64,000 nt of DNA from an uncultured Ruminococcus sp. (GTDB lineage: Bacteria > Bacillota > Clostridia > Oscillospirales > Acutalibacteraceae). Position 1 is the stretch's first letter. Each line of letters starts with the position of its first letter. This document shows positions 26,190 through 35,407 of the stretch, piece by piece. The stretch covers positions 32,116 to 96,115 of the forward strand of contig CADCKR010000002.1 in assembly GCA_902802105.1 (NCBI GenBank), written 5' to 3'. The notes under the pieces were generated by a model. It saw only the letters and a program-made list of their open reading frames with translations, was not told the origin of the DNA and ran no database searches. The position numbers and the translations under genes are program-made.

Positions 26190-28541
26190 TTGAAGGTCAG
26201 AGAGCTTGCCGCAAAATTTTCATTACAGAATATTCTGCAAAACACTAATGCACGTAAAATTTTCTTTCAGGTGATATGTTTCAGCTGCGGATTCATCGCT
26301 TCGGGCGGCAAAATTTTCGGCGCCTATTCGCCGTTTGGCGTTTCTGTCGCTTCGGCCGTGCCGTTCAGGGGAATATTCTCCGCCGTGATCGGTTCTTCTA
26401 TGGGATATATCATTATGGGCGGCAGAACAGGCAATTTCAGGTATATTGCCGCAATGCTCGCCGTTGCAGCAATACGCTGGACGCTCAACGACATAAAGAA
26501 GCTCAGCCGTCATTCGCTGTATGCTGCCGCTGTATGCTTTGTTCCCACACTCGCTACAGGGCTTGCCGCTCTCAGCGTTACCGGAGTAAGGCCGGAAACA
26601 GTTTTCAGGTTTATAATTGAAGCTCTTATCGGCGCTGTTGCAGCATATTTCTTTTCAAGAACAGTCGTTATACTGCACGGAACAAAAACTCTCGGTATGC
26701 TGCTTATGCAGGAGGTAGCCTGTCTCGTTCTAAGCGGATGCATATTCATACTTTCTCTTTCCGGAATATGCATAGGCACTGTTTCACTCGGCAGGATAGC
26801 CGCAATAATCTGCATACTTATGGCGTCACGCTACGGCAGTACGGGCGGCGGCGCTGTTGCGGGGATATCTACCGGAATAGTGCTCAGCCTTTCGGACACG
26901 TCGCTGTATTTTATCGGTGCGGCATACGCTCTGGGCGGGCTTATGAGCGGTATATTCTCACAGGCAGGGCGCATTATATCGTGCGTTATCTTCACTCTCA
27001 GCGTTATACTCATATCTTTTCAGGGAGAGCAGCTGAGCACAACCTTCACGATGATATATGAATGTATTGCCGCATCCGTTGTATTCATTATACTTCCCAA
27101 AAATACAGGAAGCTTCATATCCGCAGTATTCTCATCATCCAAAGACGAAAACTGCGAGGGACTCAGACGCTCTATAATAATGCGGCTCGACTTTGCATCC
27201 AAAGCGCTTTCGGACGTATCCGAGGACGTTGAGGAGGTCGCCAGCAAGCTTTCAAGGTTAGTCACACCTACACTCGACAGCGTTTATGAAAAAGCCGTTG
27301 AGAGTACCTGCAAAAGATGCGGGCTGAAAGTATTCTGCTGGGAGCACAAGGACGGTGTGGCTATTGAATCGTTCCAGACTGTAAATCCTGTACTTATCGG
27401 GCGCGGCAGTATTGAGCCGGAGGATTTCTGTGATGACTTCCGCAGAAAATGCTGCCGCACTGCAGAAATGGCAAGAGCCGTCAACAAATGCTACCAGAAT
27501 TATCTTGCATCGGAGGCCGCATCAAAGAGAGTTGACGAGGTGCGTTCTGTTGTTGCAGGACAATTCTGCGGGCTGGGCGATATTCTCGGAGAAATGGCTG
27601 ACGAATACGAAAATTACGAATTCTTCGACAACGAGCTTTCGGACAGGATATCCATGAAATTCAAGGAGCTTGGGATGATACCCACAGACATAAGCTGCCG
27701 GGTAGATCATCTCGGACGCATGACTGTTGAAGCGGGCATATATGACGATGACAGGCGCAGGATCAAACGCAGCATTATACTGCATGAGGTCTCAAAAATA
27801 TGCGGCAGACACTTTGAAGCTCCCTCTGTCACGGCGGCTTTCGGTAAATGCAGGATACTTCTATGCGAGCGCCCGTCATTTGATGTTGAGATCGCATCAA
27901 GCCAGCACGTATGCGGCAGCGGGCTGCTTTGCGGCGATAATCTCAGATATTTCAACGACGGCATGGGAAGAATGATAACCGTACTGAGCGACGGCATGGG
28001 CACTGGCGGCAGGGCTGCCGTTGACGGAGGTATGGCTGTAAGCATAATCTCAAAGCTGATAAAAGCCGGACTTGGTTTTGACTGCTCGCTTAAAGTAGTA
28101 AACTCCGCGCTGCTTGTAAAATCCGAGGATGAATCCCTTGCCACTCTTGATGTTGTATCAGTTGACCTTTACACGGGTGACGTTGACTTTATGAAGGCGG
28201 GAGCAGCCGTATCATTCATACGCAAAGGCGGAGAGATGTACCGTGTTGAAACGCCCTCTCTGCCTGTAGGCATACTGCCGGATGTAGAATTCACCTGTAC
28301 TGAGGATATATTGCAGCCTGATGACATAATCGTGATGGTATCTGACGGTGCGATATCAAGCGGCGAAGACTGGATAGAGCGTATAATCATGAAATGGGGC
28401 AGCGAAAAGGATATGCAGGAGCTTGCGCACCTGATAAACGATGAAGCCACCGCCAGACGTGAAGACGGGCACGATGACGACATAACCGTGATAGCCATGC
28501 GCCTGACAACAAGCGTTTCAGACCTTGCTGCCTGCGCATAG
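26190..28541 (+). CDS. spoIIE: Stage II sporulation protein E, PP2C phosphatase
   Basis: SpoIIE localises to the polar septum and dephosphorylates SpoIIAA, releasing sigma-F. The N-terminal ~300 residues form about ten transmembrane helices. A central region (about 310-570) contains CKRCGLKVFCWE, and the C-terminal PP2C domain has VLSDGMGTGGRAAVDGG and MVSDGAISSG, with metal-binding Asp residues. At 783 residues it is slightly shorter than the Bacillus protein. I use TTG 26190 because GAGGTGG lies 5 nt upstream. GTG 26181 is the alternative. The 3' end abuts an R1 repeat. Confidence 0.95.
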   Translation: MKVRELAAKFSLQNILQNTNARKIFFQVICFSCGFIASGGKIFGAYSPFGVSVASAVPFRGIFSAVIGSSMGYIIMGGRTGNFRYIAAMLAVAAIRWTLNDIKKLSRHSLYAAAVCFVPTLATGLAALSVTGVRPETVFRFIIEALIGAVAAYFFSRTVVILHGTKTLGMLLMQEVACLVLSGCIFILSLSGICIGTVSLGRIAAIICILMASRYGSTGGGAVAGISTGIVLSLSDTSLYFIGAAYALGGLMSGIFSQAGRIISCVIFTLSVILISFQGEQLSTTFTMIYECIAASVVFIILPKNTGSFISAVFSSSKDENCEGLRRSIIMRLDFASKALSDVSEDVEEVASKLSRLVTPTLDSVYEKAVESTCKRCGLKVFCWEHKDGVAIESFQTVNPVLIGRGSIEPEDFCDDFRRKCCRTAEMARAVNKCYQNYLASEAASKRVDEVRSVVAGQFCGLGDILGEMADEYENYEFFDNELSDRISMKFKELGMIPTDISCRVDHLGRMTVEAGIYDDDRRRIKRSIILHEVSKICGRHFEAPSVTAAFGKCRILLCERPSFDVEIASSQHVCGSGLLCGDNLRYFNDGMGRMITVLSDGMGTGGRAAVDGGMAVSIISKLIKAGLGFDCSLKVVNSALLVKSEDESLATLDVVSVDLYTGDVDFMKAGAAVSFIRKGGEMYRVETPSLPVGILPDVEFTCTEDILQPDDIIVMVSDGAISSGEDWIERIIMKWGSEKDMQELAHLINDEATARREDGHDDDITVIAMRLTTSVSDLAACA

Positions 28542-28611
28542 CGCAGAGCCTGCGCCGAATCGGGAGCGGCAGCTTGCCGCCCGTGTAACCTGCCGGCCAA
28601 AATTGATTTCT
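28541..28611 (-). repeat. R1 repeat, internally deleted copy
   Basis: On the minus strand it starts GAAATCAATTTTGGCCGGCA, continues through the GGCGGCAAGCTGCCGCTCCC module, and ends in GCGCAGGCTCTGCGC. Relative to the copies at 34.5 and 60.6 kb it lacks the central ~120 bp. It begins at the last base of the spoIIE stop codon. Confidence 0.75.
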
Positions 28612-28646
28612 CCACACTGACAAAGTATCCGTAATGAATAAAACGA

Positions 28647-28675
28647 TTGACTTTCGGGGCGATATACTGTATAAT
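28647..28675 (+). promoter_or_regulatory. Promoter of the rubredoxin gene
   Basis: TTGACT (28647-28652) and TATAAT (28670-28675) are 17 bp apart, 36 nt before the rubredoxin start. Confidence 0.85.
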
Positions 28676-28711
28676 AAATTCAATTAATTTAGTCTTACGG
28701 AGGTAACAGCT

Positions 28712-28870
28712 ATGAACTATGTATGTCAGATTTGCGGCTATGTTTATGAGCCCGTCAACGGTGATCCCGATCACGGCATCGCAAAAGGAACTCCCTTTGA
28801 GGATATTCCCGATGATTGGACCTGCCCTCTCTGCGGCGTAGGCAAGGAAAACTTTGCTCCCGAAGAATGA
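28712..28870 (+). CDS. Rubredoxin
   Basis: This 52-residue iron protein has the two rubredoxin knuckles, CQICG (Cys5, Cys8) and CPLCG (Cys38, Cys41), with the usual aromatic and acidic residues between them ([18 protein letters not shown]). Rubredoxins carry single electrons, often to peroxide- or oxygen-detoxifying enzymes in anaerobes. No partner such as rubrerythrin lies nearby. The ATG follows GGAGG (28699-28703). It has its own strong promoter and is followed by a hairpin at 28900-28928. Confidence 0.97.
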   Translation: MNYVCQICGYVYEPVNGDPDHGIAKGTPFEDIPDDWTCPLCGVGKENFAPEE

Positions 28871-28899
28871 TCTCTCAATCAGTATGAAAACCGCGTTTT

Positions 28900-28928
28900 C
28901 AAGGAGGGAACCTTGTGTTTCCTCCTTG
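28900..28928 (+). terminator. Hairpin after rubredoxin
   Basis: CAAGGAGGGAA (28900-28910) pairs with TTTCCTCCTTG (28918-28928), with a short T-containing tail (ATCCTTTAA). It also holds GGAGG, so it may affect downstream initiation. Termination strength is uncertain. Confidence 0.5.
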
Positions 28929-28948
28929 ATCCTTTAATGGAGAGAATT

Positions 28949-29890
28949 ATGGATATAAAAGAAAGACTGCGTGAGTGGAACGGGAGAAGATATTATTCCC
29001 TTGACTGCTTCCTGAAAAAGACCTTCCGCAAAAAGCTCTACAAGCTTTCTCTCAACGGCGGCATGACCTGCCCTAACCGTGACGGCACGATCTCATCCGG
29101 CGGCTGCATATTCTGCAGCGAGGGCGGCTCAGGGGAGTTTGCGCTGAAATGCACTCAGGACATTGACAAACAGATAGACGCAGCAAAAGCGCTTGTAAGC
29201 AGAAAGGCTGACGGTTCGGGATATATCGCATACTTTCAGGCATTCACCAATACATACGCACCCGCAGGCAGGCTTAGGGAGCTTTTTCTGCCTGTCATAA
29301 GCCGTGATGATATAGACGTGCTCTCGATAGCCACCAGACCGGACTGTCTTGAAGATGATAAGCTCAGGCTGCTTGAAGAACTTGCACAGATAAAGCCCGT
29401 ATGGGTAGAGCTTGGCTTGCAGACCATACACGAAGAAAGCGCGCGCTTCATAAACAGAGGCTATGAGCTGCCTTGCTTTGACAGGGCTGTAAGAGAGCTT
29501 AAAGGCATCGGCATAAACGTAATAGTACATACAATAGTCGGCCTGCCTTATGAGAGCCTTGACGATATGACAGCAACCGTGCGCTATGTCAGCAGGAGCG
29601 GCGCAGACGGAATAAAGCTGCAGCTCCTGCACGTATTAAAGGGCACAAGGCTTGCAGAGCTGTATGAAAAAGGTCTTGTCAGCACAATGAGTGAAGATGA
29701 ATACGTTCATGCGGCTGCCGTGCTCATCGGAAATATCAGCCCGGAAACAGTCATTCACCGTCTTACGGGTGACGGCAGCAGAGCGCTGCTCATATCCCCG
29801 AAATGGAGCGGCGATAAGCGCCGTGTGCTCAACCGGATAAATCACCAGATGAAGGAAATGGATATCATTCAGGGATCACTCATTGACTGA
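28949..29890 (+). CDS. YhcC-type radical SAM protein (TIGR01212 group)
   Basis: The 313-residue protein begins with REWNGRRYYSLDCFLKK and has the atypical cluster motif CPNRDGTISSGGCIFC, in which three Cys precede the SEGG segment. This spacing is the mark of the YhcC/YtqA group. SIATRPDCLEDDKL and WVELGLQTIHEESARFINRG are further family blocks. Members are named as radical SAM proteins of unknown reaction, possibly acting on tRNA. The ATG at 28949 follows GGAGAG. An upstream extension to 28913 lies in the hairpin. Confidence 0.88.
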   Translation: MDIKERLREWNGRRYYSLDCFLKKTFRKKLYKLSLNGGMTCPNRDGTISSGGCIFCSEGGSGEFALKCTQDIDKQIDAAKALVSRKADGSGYIAYFQAFTNTYAPAGRLRELFLPVISRDDIDVLSIATRPDCLEDDKLRLLEELAQIKPVWVELGLQTIHEESARFINRGYELPCFDRAVRELKGIGINVIVHTIVGLPYESLDDMTATVRYVSRSGADGIKLQLLHVLKGTRLAELYEKGLVSTMSEDEYVHAAAVLIGNISPETVIHRLTGDGSRALLISPKWSGDKRRVLNRINHQMKEMDIIQGSLID

Positions 29891-29926
29891 TATCCAAATA
29901 TTTACAAAATTGAAACCTCACACAGG

Positions 29927-29954
29927 TTTACAAATTTTGCCATTGTGGTATAAT
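29927..29954 (+). promoter_or_regulatory. Promoter of the citrate synthase gene
   Basis: TTTACA (29927-29932) and TATAAT (29949-29954) are 16 bp apart. The leader to the start codon is about 75 nt. Confidence 0.7.
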
Positions 29955-30036
29955 AGAATCAAACATATATATTATTATGCAATTCATGTACTGATAATAC
30001 TATTTCAGCAAATTCACAAAATCGGAGATGATAATA

Positions 30037-31401
30037 TTGATAAGAGATGATTTCTTCAACGTAACTCCCGAGCTTGTTGAACTCAGCAGGCTCTGTGAGA
30101 CAAACGGAAGGATCGACAAGGACCTTTATTCAAAATATGACGTTAAGCGCGGACTGCGCGATATTAACGGAAAGGGCGTTTTAGCAGGACTGACAGAGAT
30201 CTCGGAGATCTGTTCAAGCAAGGTCGTTAACGGAGAGACCAGGCCGTGTGAGGGCAAGCTTTATTACAGGGGCGTTGACGTTGAGGATATCGTCAGGGGC
30301 TTCATACACGATGACCGGTTCGGCTTTGAAGAGGTTGTATATCTGCTTATGTTCGGCAGACTGCCCACTCCGGAGCAGTATGAGCAGATAAAGCGTATCC
30401 TTGCAAAATACCGCAATCTTCCCCACTATTTTACAAGAGACGTGATACTGAAGGCGCCCAGCAAGGACATGATGAACGCTCTTGCAAGGTGTGTGCTGAC
30501 GCTGTATTCATACGACCCGAACGCAGACGACACATGGCTGCCGAATGTGCTCCGTCAGTGCCTTGAACTCATTGCAATATTCCCTGTGATATCGGTATAC
30601 AGCTATCAGGCATACAGCCATTACCACATGGGGCAGAGCCTTATCATACATTCACCGCAGCCTCAGCTCTCAACTGCCGAAAACATACTTTATATGCTGC
30701 GTCCCGATTCAAAATATACAAAGCTTGAAGCAAAGCTGCTCGATATGTCGCTCGTTCTTCATGCGGAACACGGCGGCGGCAACAACTCATCCTTCACAAC
30801 TCATGTCGTAACATCATCCGGAACAGATACCTACTCCGCAATAGCCGCTGCACTCGGATCGCTTAAAGGGCCAAAGCACGGCGGCGCAAATATAAAGGTA
30901 GTAAAGATGTTTGAGGATATGGAGCGCAATATTTCGGACTTCACAGATGAGGACGCCGTAAGGAATTACCTTACAAAGCTTCTTCACGGTGAAGCTTTTG
31001 ACAGGTCAGGTCTTATCTACGGTATGGGACACGCCGTTTATTCGATATCAGACCCGCGCGCAAGGGTATTCAAGGGCTTTGTGGAAAAGCTCTCCGAGGA
31101 AAAGGGACGTCAGGACGAATTCCGGCTTTATTCTATGGTAGAAAGACTCGCTCCGGAGGTGATTGCAAAAGAAAGGCGCATCTACAAGGGCGTAAGCGCA
31201 AACGTAGACTTCTACAGCGGCTTTGTATACAGTATGCTTGATCTGCCGCAAAAGCTGTTCACGCCTATATTTGCTATCGCAAGGATCGCCGGCTGGTCGG
31301 CGCACCGCATGGAGGAGCTTGTAAACTCCGGAAAGATAATCCGCCCTGCATACCTTAACGTACACGACCGTGTGGAATACAAGGATATCAGCGACAGGTA
31401 A
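30037..31401 (+). CDS. gltA: Citrate synthase
   Basis: The enzyme condenses acetyl-CoA and oxaloacetate to citrate, feeding 2-oxoglutarate and glutamate synthesis. The 454-residue protein has the catalytic segments LVLHAEHGGGNNSSFTTHVV (His), KHGGANIKV, and GMGHAVYSISDPRA with the His and Asp used in catalysis. The N-terminal ~65 residues form an extension typical of the clostridial type. I prefer TTG 30037, 9 nt after CGGAG, over ATG 30028, which touches the Shine-Dalgarno site. No aconitase or isocitrate dehydrogenase gene is adjacent. Confidence 0.95.
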   Translation: MIRDDFFNVTPELVELSRLCETNGRIDKDLYSKYDVKRGLRDINGKGVLAGLTEISEICSSKVVNGETRPCEGKLYYRGVDVEDIVRGFIHDDRFGFEEVVYLLMFGRLPTPEQYEQIKRILAKYRNLPHYFTRDVILKAPSKDMMNALARCVLTLYSYDPNADDTWLPNVLRQCLELIAIFPVISVYSYQAYSHYHMGQSLIIHSPQPQLSTAENILYMLRPDSKYTKLEAKLLDMSLVLHAEHGGGNNSSFTTHVVTSSGTDTYSAIAAALGSLKGPKHGGANIKVVKMFEDMERNISDFTDEDAVRNYLTKLLHGEAFDRSGLIYGMGHAVYSISDPRARVFKGFVEKLSEEKGRQDEFRLYSMVERLAPEVIAKERRIYKGVSANVDFYSGFVYSMLDLPQKLFTPIFAIARIAGWSAHRMEELVNSGKIIRPAYLNVHDRVEYKDISDR

Positions 31402-31408
31402 ATATATC

Positions 31409-31448
31409 AAAAATGCCGGCAGAGCCTGAGCTCCGCCGACATTTTTTG
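31409..31448 (+). terminator. Terminator of the citrate synthase gene
   Basis: AAAAATGCCGGCAGAGC pairs with GCTCCGCCGACATTTTTT (two mismatches), ending in a T-run. It lies just after the stop codon. Confidence 0.8.
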
Positions 31449-31474
31449 TTCTGGCGTTTTTACTGCAGTGCTTA

Positions 31475-31534
31475 TACTAATTCCTGATAAAAATCAGACC
31501 GCAAAAATTGTCTGCTTTTTGTTAGGTATTAGTA
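31475..31534 (-). repeat. R2 repeat, long (60-bp) copy
   Basis: Terminal inverted repeats TACTAATTCCTGA and TTAGGTATTAGTA enclose the core GCAAAAATTGTCTGC. On the minus strand it matches the copies at 44831 and 47949, but with about 9 extra bases that form a small CTGA/TCAG hairpin. It begins at the base next to the comF stop codon. Confidence 0.85.
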
Positions 31535-32203
31535 TTAATGCGGTTCCAATTCTGCTATCGCCGCCGCTGCGCACTGCACATCCCTTGCGCCCGCTTCAAG
31601 CAGCACTCTGCGGCATTCAGCCATGGTATAACCCGAAGTGCATATATCATCTATCAAAAGCAGTCTTTTGCCTGCAATGCTTTCACTGTCCGGCACCTCA
31701 TAGCAGCCGATCACATTTTCTTTTCGCGCTTCACGGTCAAGCGTGTGCTGCACTTTTTTCTGCTTTATCTTTTTCAGCGCAGGGTAAAACGGCAGACCAA
31801 GAAGCTCCGCAGTTTTCTTTGCCAGGATCCTTGTCTGATCGTATCCCCTTTTTTCAAGCGACAGCGCAGAAAGCGGAACATTTGTCACTGCATCCGTATT
31901 CCCTGCAATATCCTTCGTCACACCGTATATATGCTTTGCCAGACTGTCCGCAGGGCTTATATCCTCACGGAATTTGAATTTCAGTATCGCTCTCCTGACA
32001 GCGCCGGAATATTCAAACGGCGCAATACAGCTCCCGCCCATTGGCAGCTTTTGTATAACACTGCCTGCAAGCTTTTTGGCACAGGCGTCACACTCCGTAT
32101 CGTGATAGCCGATAAGCTTATTGCAATAAGGGCACCTGTTAGGACAGAAAAGCCAGATCGTTCTTTTTGCAAGCTCACGCAGAAATTTATTCAAGCCGCT
32201 CAC
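31535..32203 (-). CDS. comF: ComF family phosphoribosyltransferase-like protein
   Basis: ComF proteins are needed for uptake of transforming DNA in competent bacteria and interact with late competence helicases. The 222-residue protein has an N-terminal four-Cys zinc site, CPNRCPYC and CDAC. A PRTase domain follows, with RGYDQTRILAK and the phosphoribosyl loop LLLIDDICTSGYTMAECRR. The start is GTG overlapping the recD2 stop (GTGA). The usual partner comFA is absent. The R2 repeat abuts the stop codon. Confidence 0.92.
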   Translation of the reverse strand: MSGLNKFLRELAKRTIWLFCPNRCPYCNKLIGYHDTECDACAKKLAGSVIQKLPMGGSCIAPFEYSGAVRRAILKFKFREDISPADSLAKHIYGVTKDIAGNTDAVTNVPLSALSLEKRGYDQTRILAKKTAELLGLPFYPALKKIKQKKVQHTLDREARKENVIGCYEVPDSESIAGKRLLLIDDICTSGYTMAECRRVLLEAGARDVQCAAAAIAELEPH

Positions 32204-34401
32204 TCTCTTTCAAGAAAAGTTCTCAGTCCTGAGTAACGCAGTGTCTTTTTGTTATTATCCACCATTTTTTTCAGCGTTGATATATTGCCTACAAGAATGA
32301 GTATCCTTTTGGCGCGTGTCACTGCTGTATAAAGCAGATTCCTGTAATAAAGCTGAGGCGGTCCGTAATGCATCGGCATTATCACGGCGTCAAACTCATT
32401 GCCCTGGCTTTTGTGCACGGTTGAGGCGTATGCAAGCTCCAGCTGGAGCACCGAATCCTCGTCATAAACAGCAAGCTTGTCATCAAAGCGTACAAATGCC
32501 GATCTTGTTTTCTTGTCAATGGCTTCTATCGTGCCTATATCACCGTTGAAAATGCCCGAACCCTCAGAGCCGTCATCTCTGCTCCATAGTATGTCATAAT
32601 TGTTGCGCGTCTGCATAACCTTATCGCCCTGACGGAAGGTATAGAGCGGGACAGATATTTCCTCGTTCCTGCTGCGTGACGGATTGAGCGCCTGCTGGAG
32701 CCTTTTGTTCATTTCAGTTACACCCAGATCGCCGTTCCTTCCAGGGCAAAGCACCTGGATATTATTAAAAGCAGAATACCCATAGCTTGCCGGCAGCCGC
32801 CTTGCACACAGATCGACTATCGTTGAAGCTATTCTTTCACGCTCAGGACATACCATAAAGAAAAAGTCGCTGTCTGTACGCGAAATATCCGGCATTTCTC
32901 CGTGTACGATCCTGTGGGCATTGGTGACTATAAGGCTTTGCATCGACTGGCGGAATATTTCGGTCAGCTGTACTACAGGTATCCTGCCGGAATCTATAAG
33001 GTCGCCGAGCACGTTTCCGGGTCCGACTGACGGCAGCTGGTCGCTGTCGCCTACCATTATCAGCCTGCATCCGAGGGGAAGCGCACGCATAACGCATTCA
33101 AAAAGCTGCGCATCGACCATTGAAAGCTCGTCTATTATCAGCGCATCACATTCAAGAAGGTTCCTTTCGTTCCGCTTGAAAACAGGCGTATCATTCTTGT
33201 CCCACTCCACCTCAAGCAGTCTGTGAAGCGTCTTTGCCTCACGTGACGTCACCTCAGACATACGCTGCGCAGCCCTGCCCGTAGGCGCTGCCAATGCCAC
33301 TTTCAGACCGAATTTTGTAAAAAGGGCTATTATGCCGTTCAGCGTAGTGGTCTTGCCTGTGCCCGGCCCGCCCGTAAGTATAAGAAGCCCGCCCGAAAGC
33401 GCCTCGATTATAGCCTTCCTTTGCAGCTCTGCATAGCATATGCCGTGTTCCTTTTCAAATATTTCAAGCGCGTGTTCCACGCCGCTGATCCTTTCACACG
33501 GAAACTTGAGTATCATCGACAGTCTTTCTGCGGCAAAGGTCTCGCTCCTGTACAGCTTTGGCATAAAAACAAAAGCTCTGTCGTTTATCTCGTCATAGAC
33601 AAGACTGCCGTCAAGAAGCATTTCTTCAAGTATCGCACTCACCTGAGACGGCTCTAACCTCATAAATTCGGCAGCCACAGCAATAAGCTTTTCTTTTGGC
33701 AGGCAGGTATGTCCGTTGCAGGAATTGTATTTTATTACGTGGTTTATGCCCGCACGTATGCGGAAGATATCATCAGACGATTTTTTCAGCACTGCCGCGA
33801 TATTATCTGCCCTGTTGAACGGCACCTCTATTTCGCTGCTGCAAAGGATATAGGGATTTTCTTCTACAAGAGCTATAGTTTCAGCTCCCAAGGTCTTCCA
33901 TATCCTCACCATTTCCTGAGTAGATATGTGAAAGCGTTCAAGCCATAGCATCACCTCGCGCATACCGAAGTTTTTCTTCATTTCGGCGCTGATATTTTCG
34001 GCAGCCCTGACAGAAATGCCCTTTACCTGAGAAGTCCTGAGCGGGTCATTCTGCATGACCTCAAGAGTTTTATCTCCGAAGGCCTCCACAAGTCTTCTTG
34101 CGGTAGCCTTGCCTATTCCCTTTATCGCTCCTGTCGAAAGATATTTCAGTATGCTGTCGGCTGTTGAAGGCAGGTACTGCTCATAGTATTCAAAAGAAAA
34201 CTGTCTGCCATAGCTTGGATGATTTTCCCATGCGCCAAAAAGCCGCAGTTCATCGCCCGTATTCACCGCCGCCATCAGACCGTGTGCAGTAACATCCGTT
34301 CCCTCACTCAACATTTTGATGACAGTATACCCGTTGCTGTCGTTTCTGAATATTATTTCTTCAACTGTGCCGTATATCTGCAAGGGTTCTTTATCATTCA
34401 T
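32200..34401 (-). CDS. recD2: RecD2 family 5'-3' DNA helicase
   Basis: RecD2 is a superfamily 1B helicase of bacteria lacking RecBC, active at replication forks. The 733-residue protein has an N-terminal OB-like domain (about 5-80), a helix-hairpin-helix region with GIGKATARRL near residue 95, and Walker A GGPGTGKTTTL (344-354). DELSMVD (424-430), GDSDQLPSVGPGNVL and the C-terminal STVHKSQGNEFDAVI complete the helicase motifs. The gene overlaps comF by 3-4 nt, so the two are likely co-translated. Confidence 0.96.
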   Translation of the reverse strand: MNDKEPLQIYGTVEEIIFRNDSNGYTVIKMLSEGTDVTAHGLMAAVNTGDELRLFGAWENHPSYGRQFSFEYYEQYLPSTADSILKYLSTGAIKGIGKATARRLVEAFGDKTLEVMQNDPLRTSQVKGISVRAAENISAEMKKNFGMREVMLWLERFHISTQEMVRIWKTLGAETIALVEENPYILCSSEIEVPFNRADNIAAVLKKSSDDIFRIRAGINHVIKYNSCNGHTCLPKEKLIAVAAEFMRLEPSQVSAILEEMLLDGSLVYDEINDRAFVFMPKLYRSETFAAERLSMILKFPCERISGVEHALEIFEKEHGICYAELQRKAIIEALSGGLLILTGGPGTGKTTTLNGIIALFTKFGLKVALAAPTGRAAQRMSEVTSREAKTLHRLLEVEWDKNDTPVFKRNERNLLECDALIIDELSMVDAQLFECVMRALPLGCRLIMVGDSDQLPSVGPGNVLGDLIDSGRIPVVQLTEIFRQSMQSLIVTNAHRIVHGEMPDISRTDSDFFFMVCPERERIASTIVDLCARRLPASYGYSAFNNIQVLCPGRNGDLGVTEMNKRLQQALNPSRSRNEEISVPLYTFRQGDKVMQTRNNYDILWSRDDGSEGSGIFNGDIGTIEAIDKKTRSAFVRFDDKLAVYDEDSVLQLELAYASTVHKSQGNEFDAVIMPMHYGPPQLYYRNLLYTAVTRAKRILILVGNISTLKKMVDNNKKTLRYSGLRTFLERE

Positions 34402-34480
34402 TTTTTCAGCCCCATTTTTATTTACTACTCCATAGTTTACCTTTTCGTGTTTCTTATGTCAAGCCGGAATTATTTTTTAA

Positions 34481-34684
34481 CACGGAAATCAATTTTGGCC
34501 GGCAGGTTACACGGGCGGCAAGCTGCCGCTCCCGATCCGGCGCAGAAAGTAAACCGGCGTCTGCAAAAGAAAGTTTTTGCAAAGCACCGCGAATGCACCT
34601 GCTTCTACGGGAATGACTAAAGAATGAGCAGAACAAAGCGAGTGTAAACGAGCGGAGCGGACAAGGGTGCGCAGGCTCTGCGCC
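34481..34684 (+). repeat. R1 repeat, full-length (~204-bp) copy
   Basis: It starts CACGGAAATCAATTTTGGCC, carries the palindromic module GGCGGCAAGCTGCCGC, a central segment with CAAAGCACCGCGAATGCACC, and ends in GCGCAGGCTCTGCGCC. The same order is found at 60619-60821. It has no open reading frame. It fills most of the 384-bp interval between recD2 and the Nudix gene, and nothing else is visible there but the Nudix promoter. Confidence 0.85.
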
Positions 34685-34701
34685 ATTTTTTTAACCGATG
34701 C

Positions 34702-34730
34702 TTTACATCCGGCGAAAAATGATGTATAAT
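34702..34730 (+). promoter_or_regulatory. Promoter of the Nudix-hemW operon
   Basis: TTTACA (34702-34707) and TATAAT (34725-34730) are 17 bp apart, 55 nt before the start. It begins 17 bp after the R1 copy. Confidence 0.8.
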
Positions 34731-34785
34731 ATGTTATTATGGTATTTTTGTATCAAAACATAATACTTTAAGGAGGGACACTCAA

Positions 34786-35370
34786 ATGAGCAATACAGAA
34801 CAAAATAACAGCGGCCGTATACCGCACTTTGAAAAAACTATAGAATCCGAAGATAAATTTGTAGGACGTGTTATCCATGTAAAGCTCGATAAGGTAGAGC
34901 TTGAAGACGGCAGCGAATCCATGCGTGAGATAGTCGCTCATCCCGGCGGAGTTGCAGTAGCTGCATTGACAGAAAACAATGAGCTGCTTTTTGTGCGTCA
35001 GTTCCGCTACCCCTACAAGGAGGTACTGTTAGAGCTTCCCGCAGGCAAGCTTGAAAAGGGCATGAATCCTCTCGAAAACGGCAAGCGTGAACTTCTGGAG
35101 GAAACAGGCGCTGTCGGACGTCAGTATATGACACTCGGCAAGCTCTATCCAAGCCCCGGATACTGCGGTGAGATAATACACCTCTACTTTTGCAGGATAG
35201 ACCATTATGACAGGCAGAAACTCGATGAGGGCGAGTTCCTTGACGTGATCAGGATACCGCTTGACAAGGCTGTACAGATGGTGCTCAACGGTGAGCTTCC
35301 CGATGCAAAGACACAGACCGCTGTACTCAAAGTGGCAACGCTTCTGAGCAGACCGACTCCGGAGCTGTGA
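34786..35370 (+). CDS. Nudix hydrolase, ADP-ribose pyrophosphatase type
   Basis: The family splits ADP-ribose into AMP and ribose 5-phosphate. In this 194-residue protein the Nudix box spans residues 87-109, with REL-LEE-TG (RELLEETG, 101-108) intact. However, the first Glu of GX5E is Met93. HPGGVAVAAL and RQFRYPYKEVLLELPAG before the box are typical of NudF-like ADP-ribose pyrophosphatases, as is PSPGYCGEIIHLY after it. The REXXEE acidic residues that bind metal remain. It leads an operon with a small membrane protein gene and hemW. Confidence 0.92.
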   Translation: MSNTEQNNSGRIPHFEKTIESEDKFVGRVIHVKLDKVELEDGSESMREIVAHPGGVAVAALTENNELLFVRQFRYPYKEVLLELPAGKLEKGMNPLENGKRELLEETGAVGRQYMTLGKLYPSPGYCGEIIHLYFCRIDHYDRQKLDEGEFLDVIRIPLDKAVQMVLNGELPDAKTQTAVLKVATLLSRPTPEL

Positions 35371-35407
35371 ATAACAGCCCGACCATTTTCCGGAAAGGAG
35401 GAGGAAC

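Noticed and set aside
31468-31977. 169-codon plus-strand reading frame
   Set aside because: It is a shadow of comF on the minus strand and starts inside the R2 repeat.
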